From the NCBI RefSeq assembly GCF_014190915.1, contig NZ_JACHVU010000002.1, positions 248,001-312,000 of the forward strand: a DNA stretch of 64,000 nt, in the 5' to 3' direction. Position 1 is the first letter of the stretch; every line of letters begins with the position of its first letter. The position numbers and the translations under genes were made by a program. Shown piece by piece: positions 15,631 to 25,406 of the stretch. The notes beneath the pieces are model-generated. The model searched no databases and had not been told where the DNA came from. It worked only from the letters and a program-made list of their open reading frames with translations. Source of the DNA: Mycolicibacterium iranicum. GTDB taxonomy: Bacteria; Actinomycetota; Actinomycetes; Mycobacteriales; Mycobacteriaceae.

Positions 15631-16986
15631 TCAGCCTCGGTTCAGGGCGGGGCGCTTGCTGTCGAAGGTCCAGCCGGGAATCAGGTACTGCATGGCGACC
15701 GAGTCGTCCCGGCTGCCGAGCCCTTCCTTCTGGTACAGCGCGTGAGCGGCGGCGACGGCCGACTCGTCGATCTGCACCCCGAGACCGGGGGCGTCCGGGA
15801 CACTCAGGTAGCCGTCGACGATCTGGTACGGGTTCGTGGTGATCGCCTGACCGTCCTGCCAGATCCAGTGCGTGTCGATGGCGGTGATGTCTCCCGGCGC
15901 GGCGGCCGCGACGTGGGTGAACATCGCCAGGGACACGTCGAAGTGGTTGTTGGAGTGCGAGCCCCACGTCAGACCCCACGCGTCGCAGAGCTGGGCGACG
16001 CGCACCGAGCCGGCCATCGTCCAGAAGTGCGGATCGGCCAGCGGGATGTCGACGGCACCTGATCTGATGGCGTGGCCCATCTCCCGCCAGTCCGTGGCGA
16101 TCATGTTGGTGGCGGTCGGTAACCCGGTGGCGCGCTTGAACTCGGCCATGACCTCCCGGCCGGAGAAGCCGCCTTCGGGACCGACCGGATCTTCGGCATA
16201 GGCCAGTACGTCGCGCAACTCGCGGCATGTCGTGATCGCGTCGGCGAGCAGCCAGCCACCGTTGGGGTCCAGAGTGATTCGCGCGTCCGGGAAGCGGTCG
16301 GCGAGGGCGATGACGGCCTTGGCCTCGTCGGGTGCGGGCAGCACCCCACCCTTGAGCTTGAAGTCGACGAAGCCGTAGCGCGCCCGCGCGGCCTCGGCGA
16401 GCCGCACCACTGCATCTGGGGTCAGCGCCTCCTCGTGGCGGACTTTGAACCAGTCGTCGGCATCGGGGGCCTCGTCGGCCGGCGACCGGTAGGCCAGGTC
16501 GGTCCTGGTGCGGTCCCCGACGAAGAACAGATAACCGAGGGCCTGCACCCGATCACGCTGCTGACCGTCGCCGAGCAGCGCGGCGACCGGCACCTCGAGA
16601 TACTGGCCGAGCAGGTCGAGGAGCGCGGATTCGACTGCGGTGACGGCATGTACGGTGACGCGCAGGTCGAAGGTCTGCGCCCCGCGGCCGCCGGCGTCGC
16701 GGTCGGCGAATGCGCGGCGGATATCGCCCAGGACGGCGTGGTAGTCGCCGATGCCGCGGCCGACGATGAGAGAGCGGGCGTCCTCCAGCGTCGTGCGGAT
16801 CGGTTCGCCGCCGGGCACCTCGCCGACCCCGGTGTTGCCCGCGGAGTCCTGCAGGATGACGAGATTGCGGGTGAAGAACGGGCCGTGCGCGCCGGACAGG
16901 TTCATCAGCATGCTGTCGTGGCCGGCGACGGGGACGACGGTCACGTCGGTGACTGTCGGTGTCGTGCGGGGTGTCTGCCTGCTCAT
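15631..16986 (-). CDS. gudD: Glucarate dehydratase
   Basis: 451-residue enolase-superfamily enzyme that dehydrates D-glucarate (and often L-idarate) to 5-keto-4-deoxyglucarate. Family motifs are all present: [11 protein letters not shown] with the KxK general-base pair, ITLDPNGGW as the first metal ligand, [26 protein letters not shown], and the His/Asp catalytic dyad region [15 protein letters not shown]. The length matches E. coli GudD (about 446). GGAAGGA precedes the ATG at 16986. It is flanked by an IclR regulator and a peptide/sugar-acid type ABC transporter in one operon. The enzymes that would use its product are encoded at 39294-41857. Confidence 0.9.
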   Translation of the reverse strand: MSRQTPRTTPTVTDVTVVPVAGHDSMLMNLSGAHGPFFTRNLVILQDSAGNTGVGEVPGGEPIRTTLEDARSLIVGRGIGDYHAVLGDIRRAFADRDAGGRGAQTFDLRVTVHAVTAVESALLDLLGQYLEVPVAALLGDGQQRDRVQALGYLFFVGDRTRTDLAYRSPADEAPDADDWFKVRHEEALTPDAVVRLAEAARARYGFVDFKLKGGVLPAPDEAKAVIALADRFPDARITLDPNGGWLLADAITTCRELRDVLAYAEDPVGPEGGFSGREVMAEFKRATGLPTATNMIATDWREMGHAIRSGAVDIPLADPHFWTMAGSVRVAQLCDAWGLTWGSHSNNHFDVSLAMFTHVAAAAPGDITAIDTHWIWQDGQAITTNPYQIVDGYLSVPDAPGLGVQIDESAVAAAHALYQKEGLGSRDDSVAMQYLIPGWTFDSKRPALNRG

Positions 16987-17008
16987 GGGAGTTCCTTCCG
17001 ATCTGGGA

Positions 17009-17809
17009 TCATGACGCGAACCACCTGTCACCGTTCGCCAAGGGGCGCACCACACGGGACACTTTGTCCCCCATGGTGCGCAGCGCGTCGACGATGTCGC
17101 GTTCACGTTGTGGGTCGAGGCGGTCCAGCGGGACCGACGCACTGATCGCATCCTGCGCGGGCCTGCAGTAGCGCAGCGGCACCGCAAAGCACCGCAGGCC
17201 GAGGGTGTTCTCCTCGTCGTCGCAGGCGTATCCGCGTACGCGCACCTCGTCGAGGGCGTGGTCGAGGTCGGCACGGTCGGTGAGGGTGTGCGGCGTCAGC
17301 GGTGTCAGCGCGGCCGGAATGTGTTCGTCGCGTTGGGTTCCGAACCGCTCGGCGAGCAGGGCCTTGCCCAGCGATGTCGTGTAGGCGGGCAGGCGCCGGC
17401 CGACCCGGTTCGACGTCCGGGTGTACTGCGTCGATTCCCGGGTGGCCAGATAGACGATGTCGGTGCCGTCGAGTCGACCGAGGTGGAAAGTCTCGTCCAG
17501 ATCGGCGCGCAGCTCCTCCAGGAACGGCGTGATCAGCGGCAGGTACGGGTCGTTGTCCAGGTAGCTCGTACCGACCAGCAGCGCCCGTATCCCGATGCCG
17601 TACAACGTTCCCGACGCATCGCTGCGCACCCAGCCCTGACAGACCAGCGTCCGCAGCAACGCGTGGGCGCTGCTGCGCGGCATGTCCAGTGCGTCGCTGA
17701 TCTCGCGCAGGCGGGCGGGTTCGTCGTGCCGGGCGGCCAGGTACTCCAGCAGTTCCACGGTGCGCACCGCCGACTTCACCTTGCGCACAGAGAGGTCGGG
17801 GTCGGTCAC
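17009..17809 (-). CDS. IclR-family transcription regulator
   Basis: 266-residue regulator. The N-terminal winged helix ([13 protein letters not shown], then [20 protein letters not shown]) is followed by an IclR ligand domain with [15 protein letters not shown] and [19 protein letters not shown]. The GTG at 17809 has AGGAG six nt upstream. It sits within the operon, 10 nt after the TauE-like gene and 22 nt before gudD. It is the obvious candidate to sense glucarate or a breakdown product and control the transport and dehydratase genes. Palindromes upstream of the first gene (24258-24337) are possible binding sites. Confidence 0.88.
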   Translation of the reverse strand: MTDPDLSVRKVKSAVRTVELLEYLAARHDEPARLREISDALDMPRSSAHALLRTLVCQGWVRSDASGTLYGIGIRALLVGTSYLDNDPYLPLITPFLEELRADLDETFHLGRLDGTDIVYLATRESTQYTRTSNRVGRRLPAYTTSLGKALLAERFGTQRDEHIPAALTPLTPHTLTDRADLDHALDEVRVRGYACDDEENTLGLRCFAVPLRYCRPAQDAISASVPLDRLDPQRERDIVDALRTMGDKVSRVVRPLANGDRWFAS

Positions 17810-17819
17810 CGTGCACTCC

Positions 17820-18542
17820 TCAGATCGACAGCAGTTCCCTGGCGATGAGGACGACCGCACCGGCCGCCGACACCCCGATCGCCAGCCAGCGCAGCCGGGC
17901 GGGGTTCAGATGCTTGTTCAGCACGTTCGACAACAGATAGCCCACGATGGCGGCCGGTGCCAGCACCGCGAACCCCCACCAGGTGTGCTGGTTCACCGCC
18001 CCGGTGATCCCGAGCACCACCAGCGACATCAGCGAACCGATCAGGAAGAAGCCCCCCATGGTGCCGCGCAGTTGCGCGCCGCTGCTGCGCTGCCAGATCA
18101 GTGCCATCGGCGGCCCACCGATGGCGGTCGCGGTGCCCAGTAGTCCCGATGCCGCACCTGCTGCCACGACGTTGCGCCGGCGCGGGGCCGGCACCCAGCC
18201 GCTGCTGGTCAGCAGCACCCCACCCAGCACCACGCCGGCCAGCAGCAGGGACAGTGCGCGGTGCGGAAGTGCCGCCAGCAGAAGCGCTCCCGCGATGGTG
18301 CCGGGCACGCGGCCCACCAGGGCCCAACCCGTCCCGTGCAGATCGATCGCCTCGCGCTCGCGCACCACCACGATCAGTGTCACCAGTGTGGCCACCATGA
18401 TCAGCGTGCCGGGGATCAACTGCGGGTCGACCAGTGCCACGATCGGTGCCGCGAACATCCCGATGCCGAACCCGATCGAGGACTGCAGCGCCGAGGCCAG
18501 CAGCACAGCGACGGCGAGGATGCAGTACTCCGTGACGCTCAT
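17820..18542 (-). CDS. TauE/SafE-family membrane carrier
   Basis: 240-residue integral membrane protein with seven or eight hydrophobic helices. The N-terminal segment LASALQSSIGFGIGMFAAPI carries the glycine-rich repeat typical of TauE/SafE (sulfite/anion exporter) proteins, and AVNQHTWWGFAVLAPAAIVG holds the second repeat. Family members move organic and sulfur-containing anions. Its ATG overlaps the stop of the ABC ATPase gene by 4 nt, so it is co-translated with the uptake system. Here it may move the aldarate or a product acid; direction and substrate are unknown. Confidence 0.85.
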   Translation of the reverse strand: MSVTEYCILAVAVLLASALQSSIGFGIGMFAAPIVALVDPQLIPGTLIMVATLVTLIVVVREREAIDLHGTGWALVGRVPGTIAGALLLAALPHRALSLLLAGVVLGGVLLTSSGWVPAPRRRNVVAAGAASGLLGTATAIGGPPMALIWQRSSGAQLRGTMGGFFLIGSLMSLVVLGITGAVNQHTWWGFAVLAPAAIVGYLLSNVLNKHLNPARLRWLAIGVSAAGAVVLIARELLSI

Positions 18543-19561
18543 ACCGCCACGGTTTCACGTCCACTCCCCTCCAGTAGAAGCGGATGGTGGCACAGCGCAG
18601 CGTGGTCGGCTGCTTCGGGATCCACGGCGACGGGCGGCGTCGTCGTGGCGCAGACGTCGGTGGCCTTCCAGCATCGGGTGCGGAACCGGCACCCAGACGG
18701 CGGGTTGATCGGCGAGGGCACCTCGCCCTTGAGCAGGATGCGCTGCCGGCGCTGCTCCCCGTCCAGGGTCGGGGCGGCCGACATGAGCGCCGCGGTGTAG
18801 GGATGGTTGGAGCGTTCGAAAACGCTTTCGGTGGGCCCGTTCTCGATGATGCGGCCCAGGTACATGACCGCGACGCGGTCGGCGACGTGGCGCACCACGG
18901 ACAGATCGTGGGAGATGAAGATGTAGGAGATCTTCAGCTGCTCCTGCAGGTCGTTGAGCAGGTTGAGCACCTGCGCCTGCACCGACAGGTCGAGCGCCGA
19001 CACTGGCTCGTCACAGATGATCACGTCGGGATTGAGCGCGAGTGCGCGGGCGATGCCGATGCGTTGACGCTGGCCACCGGAGAATTCCTGCGGATACTTG
19101 CCCGCGGCCTTGGCGCCGAGCCCCACGAGATCGAGCAGACCACGCACCCGCATGTCGCGGTCCTGGCGGTTCTGCACGATGCCTTTGTGGCTGAGCCACG
19201 GCTCGGCGATGATCTCGGCCGCCGACATCCGCGAGTTCAGCGACGCATACGGATCCTGGAACACCATCTGGACCCGGCGGCGGAACTTCAGCAGGTCCGC
19301 CCCCTTGAGGCCGAACGGGTCCACGCCGTCGAAGCGCACGCTGCCCTCGTCGGGGCGTTCCAGCATCATCAATGTGCGTGCCAGCGTCGATTTTCCGCAC
19401 CCGGACTCTCCGACCAGGCCGAGAGTCTCGCCGCGCTTGAGATCGAGCGTGATGCCGTCGAGGGCGCACAGCTTGTTCTTGCCGGCGTGCGGAACGCGAA
19501 AACTCTTGCGGACGTCGCGGACCTCGAGCAGGGTGTCCTCCGCGTTCTTTTCCTCAAACAT
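18539..19561 (-). CDS. ABC transporter ATP-binding protein, DppF/OppF type
   Basis: 340-residue ATPase. It has Walker A GESGCGKST (about 57-65), the signature FSGGQRQRIGIARAL, Walker B VIICDEPVSALD and the C-terminal oligopeptide-transporter extension with CRFRTRCWKATDVC. It couples ATP hydrolysis to substrate import with the partner ATPase encoded just upstream. Its ATG overlaps the end of that gene by 8 nt (ATGTTTGA), and its own stop overlaps the TauE-like gene by 4 nt. The family is usually annotated as peptide/nickel import, but the linked glucarate dehydratase points to another cargo. Confidence 0.92.
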   Translation of the reverse strand: MFEEKNAEDTLLEVRDVRKSFRVPHAGKNKLCALDGITLDLKRGETLGLVGESGCGKSTLARTLMMLERPDEGSVRFDGVDPFGLKGADLLKFRRRVQMVFQDPYASLNSRMSAAEIIAEPWLSHKGIVQNRQDRDMRVRGLLDLVGLGAKAAGKYPQEFSGGQRQRIGIARALALNPDVIICDEPVSALDLSVQAQVLNLLNDLQEQLKISYIFISHDLSVVRHVADRVAVMYLGRIIENGPTESVFERSNHPYTAALMSAAPTLDGEQRRQRILLKGEVPSPINPPSGCRFRTRCWKATDVCATTTPPVAVDPEAADHAALCHHPLLLEGSGRETVAV

Positions 19562-20612
19562 TGGTGACCTCTTCCGGGAAGTGGCAGGCAGCCTTGCGGA
19601 CGCCGGCTGAGTCGGCACTCTGTCCGGAGCCGACATCGGCCAGGGCGGGCCGGGTGGTCCGGCACACGTCGGCGGCCAGCGGGCAGCGGGCCTGGTAGAC
19701 ACAGCCTTCGGGGATCGAGTGCAGGTCGGGCGGGGAGCCGCCGATCGACCGGAGTGCATCGCCGCGGCGTGCGTTGACGGGCACCGAGTTCAGCAGGCCC
19801 TTGGTGTACGGGTGTTTGGGGTTGGCGAAAACCTCGGCCACCGTTCCGGTTTCGATGATGTTGCCGGCGTACATGATGGCGACCCGGTCGGCCTCCTCGG
19901 CCACCAGTGCCAGATCATGGGTGATGAGGACGACGGCCATGTGGAACTCGGAGCGCAGATCCCGCAGCAGCGCCATGATCTGGGCCTGCACGGTGACGTC
20001 GAGCGCGGTGGTCGGTTCGTCGGCGATCAGCACACTCGGGTTCAGTGCGACGGCCATCGCGATGAGCAGACGTTGACGCATGCCGCCGGAGAACTGGTGC
20101 GGGTAGGAGTTCAGCCGTGACTCGGGCTGAGGGATGCCGACGCGGGTCATGAGGTCGATGGCCTTGCGCTTGGCGTCCTTGGCGCTCATCCCGTGATGGA
20201 TCCGGAAAGGCTCTGCGAGTTGAGTTCCGACGGTATAGAGCGGGTTGAGCGCGGTCAGCGCGTCCTGGAAGACGATCGCCAGTTCGGTGCCCGCCATCTC
20301 GCGCCGGGTCTTGCGATCGACGTTGAGCAGATCGACCGAGTCCTTCTGGCCGGTGAGCCGCGCCGACCCCGCGACGATGTCGGCGACGGGCTCCAGCAGG
20401 CCGACCAGGGCGGTGGCCGTCATCGACTTGCCGCAGCCGGATTCGCCCAACAGCGCCAGTGTTTCGCCGCGGCGGGCCTGGAACGACACCCCGTTGACGG
20501 CGCGCAGGGTTCCGGTGATGGTGCGCACCTCGACGGTCAGGCCGTCGACGTCGAGCACCGGGGTGGCGTCCACCCCGTCCACGGGTACGTCGTGATCGGC
20601 GAGTGCAGTCAT
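19554..20612 (-). CDS. ABC transporter ATP-binding protein, DppD/OppD type
   Basis: 352-residue ATPase partner of the following gene. Visible motifs are Walker A GESGCGKSM (the usual Ser/Thr after Lys is Ser), Q-loop IVFQDALTALNPLYTVG, signature FSGGMRQRLLIAMAV, Walker B VLIADEPTTALD and the H-loop in VLITHDLALV. The C-terminus carries the oligo_HPY cysteine cluster region CVYQARCPLAADVC. It begins 11 nt after the permease gene. With the DppF-type protein it forms the heterodimeric motor of the importer. Confidence 0.92.
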   Translation of the reverse strand: MTALADHDVPVDGVDATPVLDVDGLTVEVRTITGTLRAVNGVSFQARRGETLALLGESGCGKSMTATALVGLLEPVADIVAGSARLTGQKDSVDLLNVDRKTRREMAGTELAIVFQDALTALNPLYTVGTQLAEPFRIHHGMSAKDAKRKAIDLMTRVGIPQPESRLNSYPHQFSGGMRQRLLIAMAVALNPSVLIADEPTTALDVTVQAQIMALLRDLRSEFHMAVVLITHDLALVAEEADRVAIMYAGNIIETGTVAEVFANPKHPYTKGLLNSVPVNARRGDALRSIGGSPPDLHSIPEGCVYQARCPLAADVCRTTRPALADVGSGQSADSAGVRKAACHFPEEVTNV

Positions 20613-20623
20613 CCTTGATCCCT

Positions 20624-21610
20624 TCACGAGAGGCGCTTTCCGGTCTTGGTGAACTTCGACAGCCGTTTCTGCGGAACGGTCAGCCGCCACCGCTGCGCGG
20701 GGTCGGTCGCGATGCGTGCCCACGCGGCCAGGATGGTCGCGGACACCGTGGTGATGACGATGGCCAGGCCGGGGAAGAACGACAGCCACCAGGCGGTGTG
20801 CAGGTAGGTGCGGCCCTGGGAGACCATCAGACCCCAGCTGACGTCAGGCGGTTGGATGCCGATACCCAGGAAGCTCAGCGAGCTCTCGGCCAGCATCACG
20901 TAGCAGAAGTCGAGTGTCGCGACGGTCAGCAGCGTGGGGAGCACGATCGGCAGGACGTGACGCCAGATGATCGAGTTGGCGCTGGCCCCGAACGTGCGGG
21001 CCGCGTCGACGAACACCCGGCTCTGCAGCTCGGCCGACTCGGCGCGGGCGGTACGCAGATAGACGGGGATGCGCGTGATGGCCAGCACCAGAACGATGTT
21101 GGCGGCGCTGGGGGAGAAGACGTAGAGGACGACGACGGCCAGCAGCAGCGAAGGGAAGCTCATGATGACGTCGGCGATCCGCATCGCCACCGTCTCACGC
21201 CAGCCGCGGTAGTAACCGGCCCACATGCCGATCGCCGAGCCGACGACCGCCGAGATCACGACGGCCGGAATCGCGACTGACAGCGTGGTCTGGCACGCGA
21301 CGATCAGCCGGGCCAGCATGCTGCGGCCGAGCGGGTCGGTGCCGAGCACGTTGGCCCAGCCGTGCGCGAACGTGAACGGCGCCTGGTTGGAGTTGTCGAG
21401 GTCGATCTTGGTGGCGAGGTCGCCGACGAGCATGGGTCCGAAGATCGCGGTGAGGAACACGAGCCCGAGCACGCAGGCGGCGGCTGCGGCGACGCGGTCG
21501 TTGACCAGCAGCCGGAACCACTTCGAGCTGGCGGACTTCCGCGTGCCCGCATCGTCTTCACCGACGATCGCGGTGGTGGGTTTGACCGGGACGAGGTCGA
21601 TCTGAGTCAT
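20624..21610 (-). CDS. ABC transporter permease, DppC type
   Basis: 328-residue inner-membrane permease with an N-terminal cytoplasmic tail, a first helix (AAAAACVLGLVFLTAIFGPM), a periplasmic loop carrying NVLGTDPLGRSMLARLI, and five further helices. The EAA coupling loop is in VDAARTFGASANSIIWRHVL, where the ATPases dock. This domain arrangement (N-terminal OppC_N followed by BPD_transp_1) is standard for peptide-class importers. It lies 31 nt after the companion permease gene. Confidence 0.9.
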   Translation of the reverse strand: MTQIDLVPVKPTTAIVGEDDAGTRKSASSKWFRLLVNDRVAAAAACVLGLVFLTAIFGPMLVGDLATKIDLDNSNQAPFTFAHGWANVLGTDPLGRSMLARLIVACQTTLSVAIPAVVISAVVGSAIGMWAGYYRGWRETVAMRIADVIMSFPSLLLAVVVLYVFSPSAANIVLVLAITRIPVYLRTARAESAELQSRVFVDAARTFGASANSIIWRHVLPIVLPTLLTVATLDFCYVMLAESSLSFLGIGIQPPDVSWGLMVSQGRTYLHTAWWLSFFPGLAIVITTVSATILAAWARIATDPAQRWRLTVPQKRLSKFTKTGKRLS

Positions 21611-21641
21611 TGTGGGCCTCCTGAGGCGAACGGGAAGGGGT

Positions 21642-22571
21642 TCAGACCTTGGCGGGTTCCCGAACGCGTGCGTCGAGCAGCGCGTAGCAGGCGTCGATGA
21701 TGATGTTGAGCAGGAAGATGCTGACCGCGGTGAGCAGCACCGCCGCCTGCAGCACGGCGAAGTCACGCTGCAGGATCGCGTCGATCATCAGCTTGCCGAT
21801 GCCGGGCCAGCCGAAGATGGCCTCGACCACGACCGCGCCGTTGATGAGGCCGACCGCGAGGTCGCCGGCGACAGTCAGGGCGGGTGCTGCGGCGTTGCGC
21901 AGCGCGTGGTGGGTGACCACCCGGAAGTCGCCGGCACCCTTGCTGCGGGCCAGCCGCACGTACGGAGCCGAGAGCGCCGAGACCATCGCGCCGCGCACCA
22001 CCTGCGTGAGCACTCCGAGCGGCCGGATCATCAGCGTGGCGATCGGCAGGATCCACGACAGCATGCCGGCGTCGGTCCCGGAGGTGGGCAGCCAGCCCAG
22101 TAGAACTGCGAACAGCCACACCCCGGTGATCGCGAACCAGAAGTCCGGGATGGAGGCCGCGGTCATCGACAGCAGACTGGAGAACCGGTCGGCCAGCGAA
22201 TTGGGCCGGTAGGCGGCCCAGCAGCCGATCACGACGGCGGCGACGATGGCGAGCAGCATGGTGGTCAGGGCCAGCTGCAGCGTGGCGGGGAAGGCGCGCA
22301 GCGCCATCTCGGCGGCCGACTCGCCGGTGCGCAGGGATGTGCCGAAGTCGAGGTGGACGACGCCCTTGAAGTAGTCGATCAGCTGGGTGATCAGCGGATC
22401 GTTGAATCCGTTGGCGGCAGCGAATTCCGCGCGCTGCTCGGCGGTGGCCGACTCGGGCAGGTACAGGTTGGTGGGGTCGCCGGTGAGCCTGGCGAGCAGG
22501 AACACACCGAGCAGCACGATGATCAGAGGCAGTGCGCTGGAGTACATCCGGCGCCGGACGAAGGAGAACAT
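21642..22571 (-). CDS. ABC transporter permease, DppB type
   Basis: 309-residue permease with six predicted helices. It has the N-terminal helix LPLIIVLLGVFLLARLTGDP, a long periplasmic loop, and the coupling motif RLARSKGAGDFRVVTHHALRN. The C-terminus VFLLNIIIDACYALLDARVR is typical of DppB proteins. It starts 20 nt after the solute-binding protein gene and forms the membrane channel with the DppC-type permease. The set of five (binding protein, two permeases, two ATPases) is complete. Confidence 0.9.
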   Translation of the reverse strand: MFSFVRRRMYSSALPLIIVLLGVFLLARLTGDPTNLYLPESATAEQRAEFAAANGFNDPLITQLIDYFKGVVHLDFGTSLRTGESAAEMALRAFPATLQLALTTMLLAIVAAVVIGCWAAYRPNSLADRFSSLLSMTAASIPDFWFAITGVWLFAVLLGWLPTSGTDAGMLSWILPIATLMIRPLGVLTQVVRGAMVSALSAPYVRLARSKGAGDFRVVTHHALRNAAAPALTVAGDLAVGLINGAVVVEAIFGWPGIGKLMIDAILQRDFAVLQAAVLLTAVSIFLLNIIIDACYALLDARVREPAKV

Positions 22572-22591
22572 GGGCGGGGCCTTCCTGCTTC

Positions 22592-24154
22592 TCAGGACTG
22601 GTCGGTGCGGTCGGTGCCGGCAGGCGTCATCGCGGACAGCAGCATCTCGTCACCGGTGGCCGGATTGGGCGTGTAGTCGACGCGGGGCGACTTGCCGAGA
22701 ATGCCTTTCATGTGGGCGATGTAGGCCATCTGCATGATCTCCTGCGGCTCCTCGGCGAACAGCGTCGCGAACCCGTCCTGGCGGGCCTGGCCGGTGAGGG
22801 CCTCGGCGGCGCGGATCTTCGTGTCGAACTCCGGTGTGCCGTAAGCGGCCTGCGGCCCGTCGGAGAGCATGTACTGATCGAGGGTGAACGCAGCGTCACC
22901 GGCCTGGTTGCCGTGCATGATCATCAGCAGGTAGGGCCCGGTGTTCGGCGGGAACGGCCGCAGCTGGTATTCGAGTTGCGCTGCCGTGTCCATCATCTCG
23001 ATCTTGACGTTCAGCCCGATCTCAGAGAATTCGCTCTGCAGGACCTCGATGGTCTCGGTGATCTTCGGGAACTGCGCGGTGCGGCCGATCAACCGGATCT
23101 GGATGTCGACCGGCACGCCGTCGGCCCTGGCCTCGTCGATCAGTGCCCGGGCCTTGTCGAGGTCGTGTGGCCACAGCTGCAACTCGTCGTTGTAGCCGAC
23201 GACACCGGACGGGATCAGTTGGGCGGCGGGCTGCCCGAGGTCGCGGAACAGCGCCTTGACGATGCCGGTGCGGTTCACCGCGTAATTGATGGCCTGGCGC
23301 ACCCTGATGTCGTTCAGCGGCGGTTCGGTGGCCTGCATGCGCAGCGCGGTGGTCTCGTTGTTCTGGAACGGGACGCCGAGATCGCCCGCGCCGTCCTCAG
23401 GTCCCAGGCCGACGGCGATGTCGGCCTCGTCGTTGGTGATCATCGCGGCACGCACGCTTCCCTCACTGCGCCACTGGTATTCGGCTGTGGCGAACGACGG
23501 GGCCTGGCCCCAGTAGGTGGCGTTGCGGGTCAGGACGAGCTTCTGGCCGTAGTCCCAGCGGGCGATCGCGTAGGGGCCGGTGCCGATGGGCTCCCGAACC
23601 TTCTCGGTGGTGCTGGTGGTGCGAGGAACGATTTCGACGAACGAGATGCGCAGCGGCAGAATAGGATCGGGCTCGGCGGTGCTGATGACGACGGTGTTGG
23701 CGTCGGGGGTCTGCAGGCCGAGTTCCTCGTCGCCGAAGACGTAGCCGTCGACGTTGCACTGCAGGTCGGAGTTCACCGCACGGTCGATCGAGAACGCGGC
23801 GTCCTCGGAGGTGAACGGCGTTCCGTCGGAGAAGGTCACGCCGTCGCGGAGTGTGAAGGTCCACTCGTTGGGTGTGGTCTGCTCCCATCCGGTGGCCAGC
23901 AGCGGCTGCAGATCGCCGGTGGTGGAATCACGCTCGAGCAGCGGTTCGGTGATGTTGGAGCGGACCACGATGCCGGTGGACGTCAGGCTGCTCTCGCACG
24001 GCTCGAGCGTCGGGGGCTCCTGCTGGAGGACGATGCGCAGTGTGTCGGGGTCGTACCCGCCGCCGCCGCTGTTGGCAACACTGCAGCCGCCGGCCGCAAC
24101 GGTGACTCCCGCGAGAGCCAACGCGGTCAGTCGCCGTGTGGTGCTGGGGTTCAT
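22592..24154 (-). CDS. Extracellular solute-binding lipoprotein, family 5 (DppA type)
   Basis: 520-residue receptor of the importer. A lipoprotein signal peptide ends in AAGGCSVANS, with the lipobox Cys at about residue 24. The mature part is a family 5 binding protein: LRIVLQQEPPTLEPCESSL, then EPLLERDSTTGDLQPLLATG, and later NDIRVRQAINYAVNRTGIV. These are class C binding proteins with a large cavity, so a dianionic sugar acid or a conjugate could fit. A GGGAGGATCC ribosome site precedes the ATG. It is the first gene of a nine-gene operon running to 14663. Confidence 0.9.
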   Translation of the reverse strand: MNPSTTRRLTALALAGVTVAAGGCSVANSGGGGYDPDTLRIVLQQEPPTLEPCESSLTSTGIVVRSNITEPLLERDSTTGDLQPLLATGWEQTTPNEWTFTLRDGVTFSDGTPFTSEDAAFSIDRAVNSDLQCNVDGYVFGDEELGLQTPDANTVVISTAEPDPILPLRISFVEIVPRTTSTTEKVREPIGTGPYAIARWDYGQKLVLTRNATYWGQAPSFATAEYQWRSEGSVRAAMITNDEADIAVGLGPEDGAGDLGVPFQNNETTALRMQATEPPLNDIRVRQAINYAVNRTGIVKALFRDLGQPAAQLIPSGVVGYNDELQLWPHDLDKARALIDEARADGVPVDIQIRLIGRTAQFPKITETIEVLQSEFSEIGLNVKIEMMDTAAQLEYQLRPFPPNTGPYLLMIMHGNQAGDAAFTLDQYMLSDGPQAAYGTPEFDTKIRAAEALTGQARQDGFATLFAEEPQEIMQMAYIAHMKGILGKSPRVDYTPNPATGDEMLLSAMTPAGTDRTDQS

Positions 24155-24452
24155 GGATCCTCCCGGGCTGGGGGTTCGTGATGTCCACGTATGTAGATGC
24201 AATCTGTGATGGCAACCACACCGTAGGAGCGGCCCGGAAACACCGTCAACCCCGGCCAAACGGCCGTTTCGTGGGTAGTAGGAGCGTCGGGACCGCGCAT
24301 GCATGCCCGTTGAAATATCGCCTGAGCAGGCATTTCACCCGTCGGAGAGGGGTTGTGATGCGGCGATGCTCTCGGCGCCGCGCTCTCTATGCGCGTTCGG
24401 TATAAGTCCATGCTATTTCGGACGTGGACGGGTATCTGCAGCTCGCCGTACC
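24155..24452. promoter_or_regulatory. Divergent control region of the aldarate operon and a dehydrogenase
   Basis: This 298-nt gap holds a perfect 12-bp palindrome AAACGGCCGTTT (24258-24269) and an imperfect inverted repeat with arms TGAAAT and ATTTCA enclosing GCCT-GAGC-AGGC (24311-24337). Either could bind the IclR regulator encoded in the operon. A TATAAG hexamer (24401-24406) faces the plus-strand gene. No reading frame in the gap looks coding. Confidence 0.4.
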
Positions 24453-25406
24453 GTGAGCATTGTGGGAAATCACTCTGTCTTGCAGGTCGGGCCGCTGAAA
24501 CCGTCGTTGGCGCACACCCTCGCCGTCGACTATGCCGCCGCGGTGCTGCCCGATTCGGCCGCCGAGCGCGCGGACTTCCTGGCCCGGCGCGGCGCGGACT
24601 TCACCGCCGTCGTGACATCGGGCCGCACAGGGGTCGATGCCGCGCTGATGAGCTCGCTGCCGAACCTGGGCGCGGTGATCAACTTCGGCGTCGGCTATGA
24701 CACGACCGACGTCGACGCCGCCGAAGCTCGGGGCGTCGGGGTGAGCAATACCCCCGACGTCCTGACAGACTGCGTGGCCGACACCGCGGTGGGTCTGATG
24801 ATCGACACGCTGCGGCAGTTCTCGGCCTCAGACCGGTACGTCCGGGCCGGCCGCTGGCCGGTCGACGGCAGCTATCCCCTGACCCGGCAGGTCAGCAACA
24901 CCCGCGTGGGCATCATCGGTCTCGGGCGCATCGGTAAGGCAATTGCCCGACGCCTCAGTGCCTTTGGATGCGACATCAGTTACCACAACCGCCACGAGAT
25001 CGCCGACTCGCCCTACACGTATGCGGCGTCACCGGTGGAGCTGGCCTCGAACGTCGACGTCCTGATCGTCGCCGCGGCGGGTGGTGACGGCACCCGCGGC
25101 CTGGTGAGCCGGGAGGTCATCGAGGAGCTGGGTCCTCGTGGCTATCTGATCAACATCGCCCGCGGCAGCGTGGTCGACGAAGACGCGCTCGTGGAGGCAT
25201 TGCTGAACGGCAAGCTGGCGGGTGCCGGCCTGGACGTGTTCGCCGACGAGCCGAAGGTGCCCGAAGAGCTGTTCGGGCTGAACAACGTCGTCCTGCTGCC
25301 CCACGTGGCCAGCGGCACCGAGCAGACGCGCGCCGCGATGGAGGCGCTGACGCTGCGCAACCTGGACAGCTTCCTCGCGACCGGCAACCTCGTCACCCCG
25401 GTCTAG
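24453..25406 (+). CDS. D-2-hydroxyacid dehydrogenase (glyoxylate/hydroxypyruvate reductase-like)
   Basis: 317-residue D-isomer-family dehydrogenase. The Rossmann motif [17 protein letters not shown], the substrate Arg in [16 protein letters not shown], the acidic residue in [11 protein letters not shown] and the catalytic His in [12 protein letters not shown] are all present, matching hydroxypyruvate/glyoxylate reductases. GTG 24453 is chosen; GTG 24462 is also possible and neither has a strong ribosome site. It is transcribed away from the aldarate operon and may share its control region. Its last four bases overlap the convergent quinone oxidoreductase gene. Confidence 0.82.
   Translation: MSIVGNHSVLQVGPLKPSLAHTLAVDYAAAVLPDSAAERADFLARRGADFTAVVTSGRTGVDAALMSSLPNLGAVINFGVGYDTTDVDAAEARGVGVSNTPDVLTDCVADTAVGLMIDTLRQFSASDRYVRAGRWPVDGSYPLTRQVSNTRVGIIGLGRIGKAIARRLSAFGCDISYHNRHEIADSPYTYAASPVELASNVDVLIVAAAGGDGTRGLVSREVIEELGPRGYLINIARGSVVDEDALVEALLNGKLAGAGLDVFADEPKVPEELFGLNNVVLLPHVASGTEQTRAAMEALTLRNLDSFLATGNLVTPV

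Noticed and set aside
15629..16228. N-terminal extension of the 2-hydroxyacid dehydrogenase
   Set aside because: It overlaps gudD in another frame; the dehydrogenase fold starts at the TTG two nt after the gudD stop.
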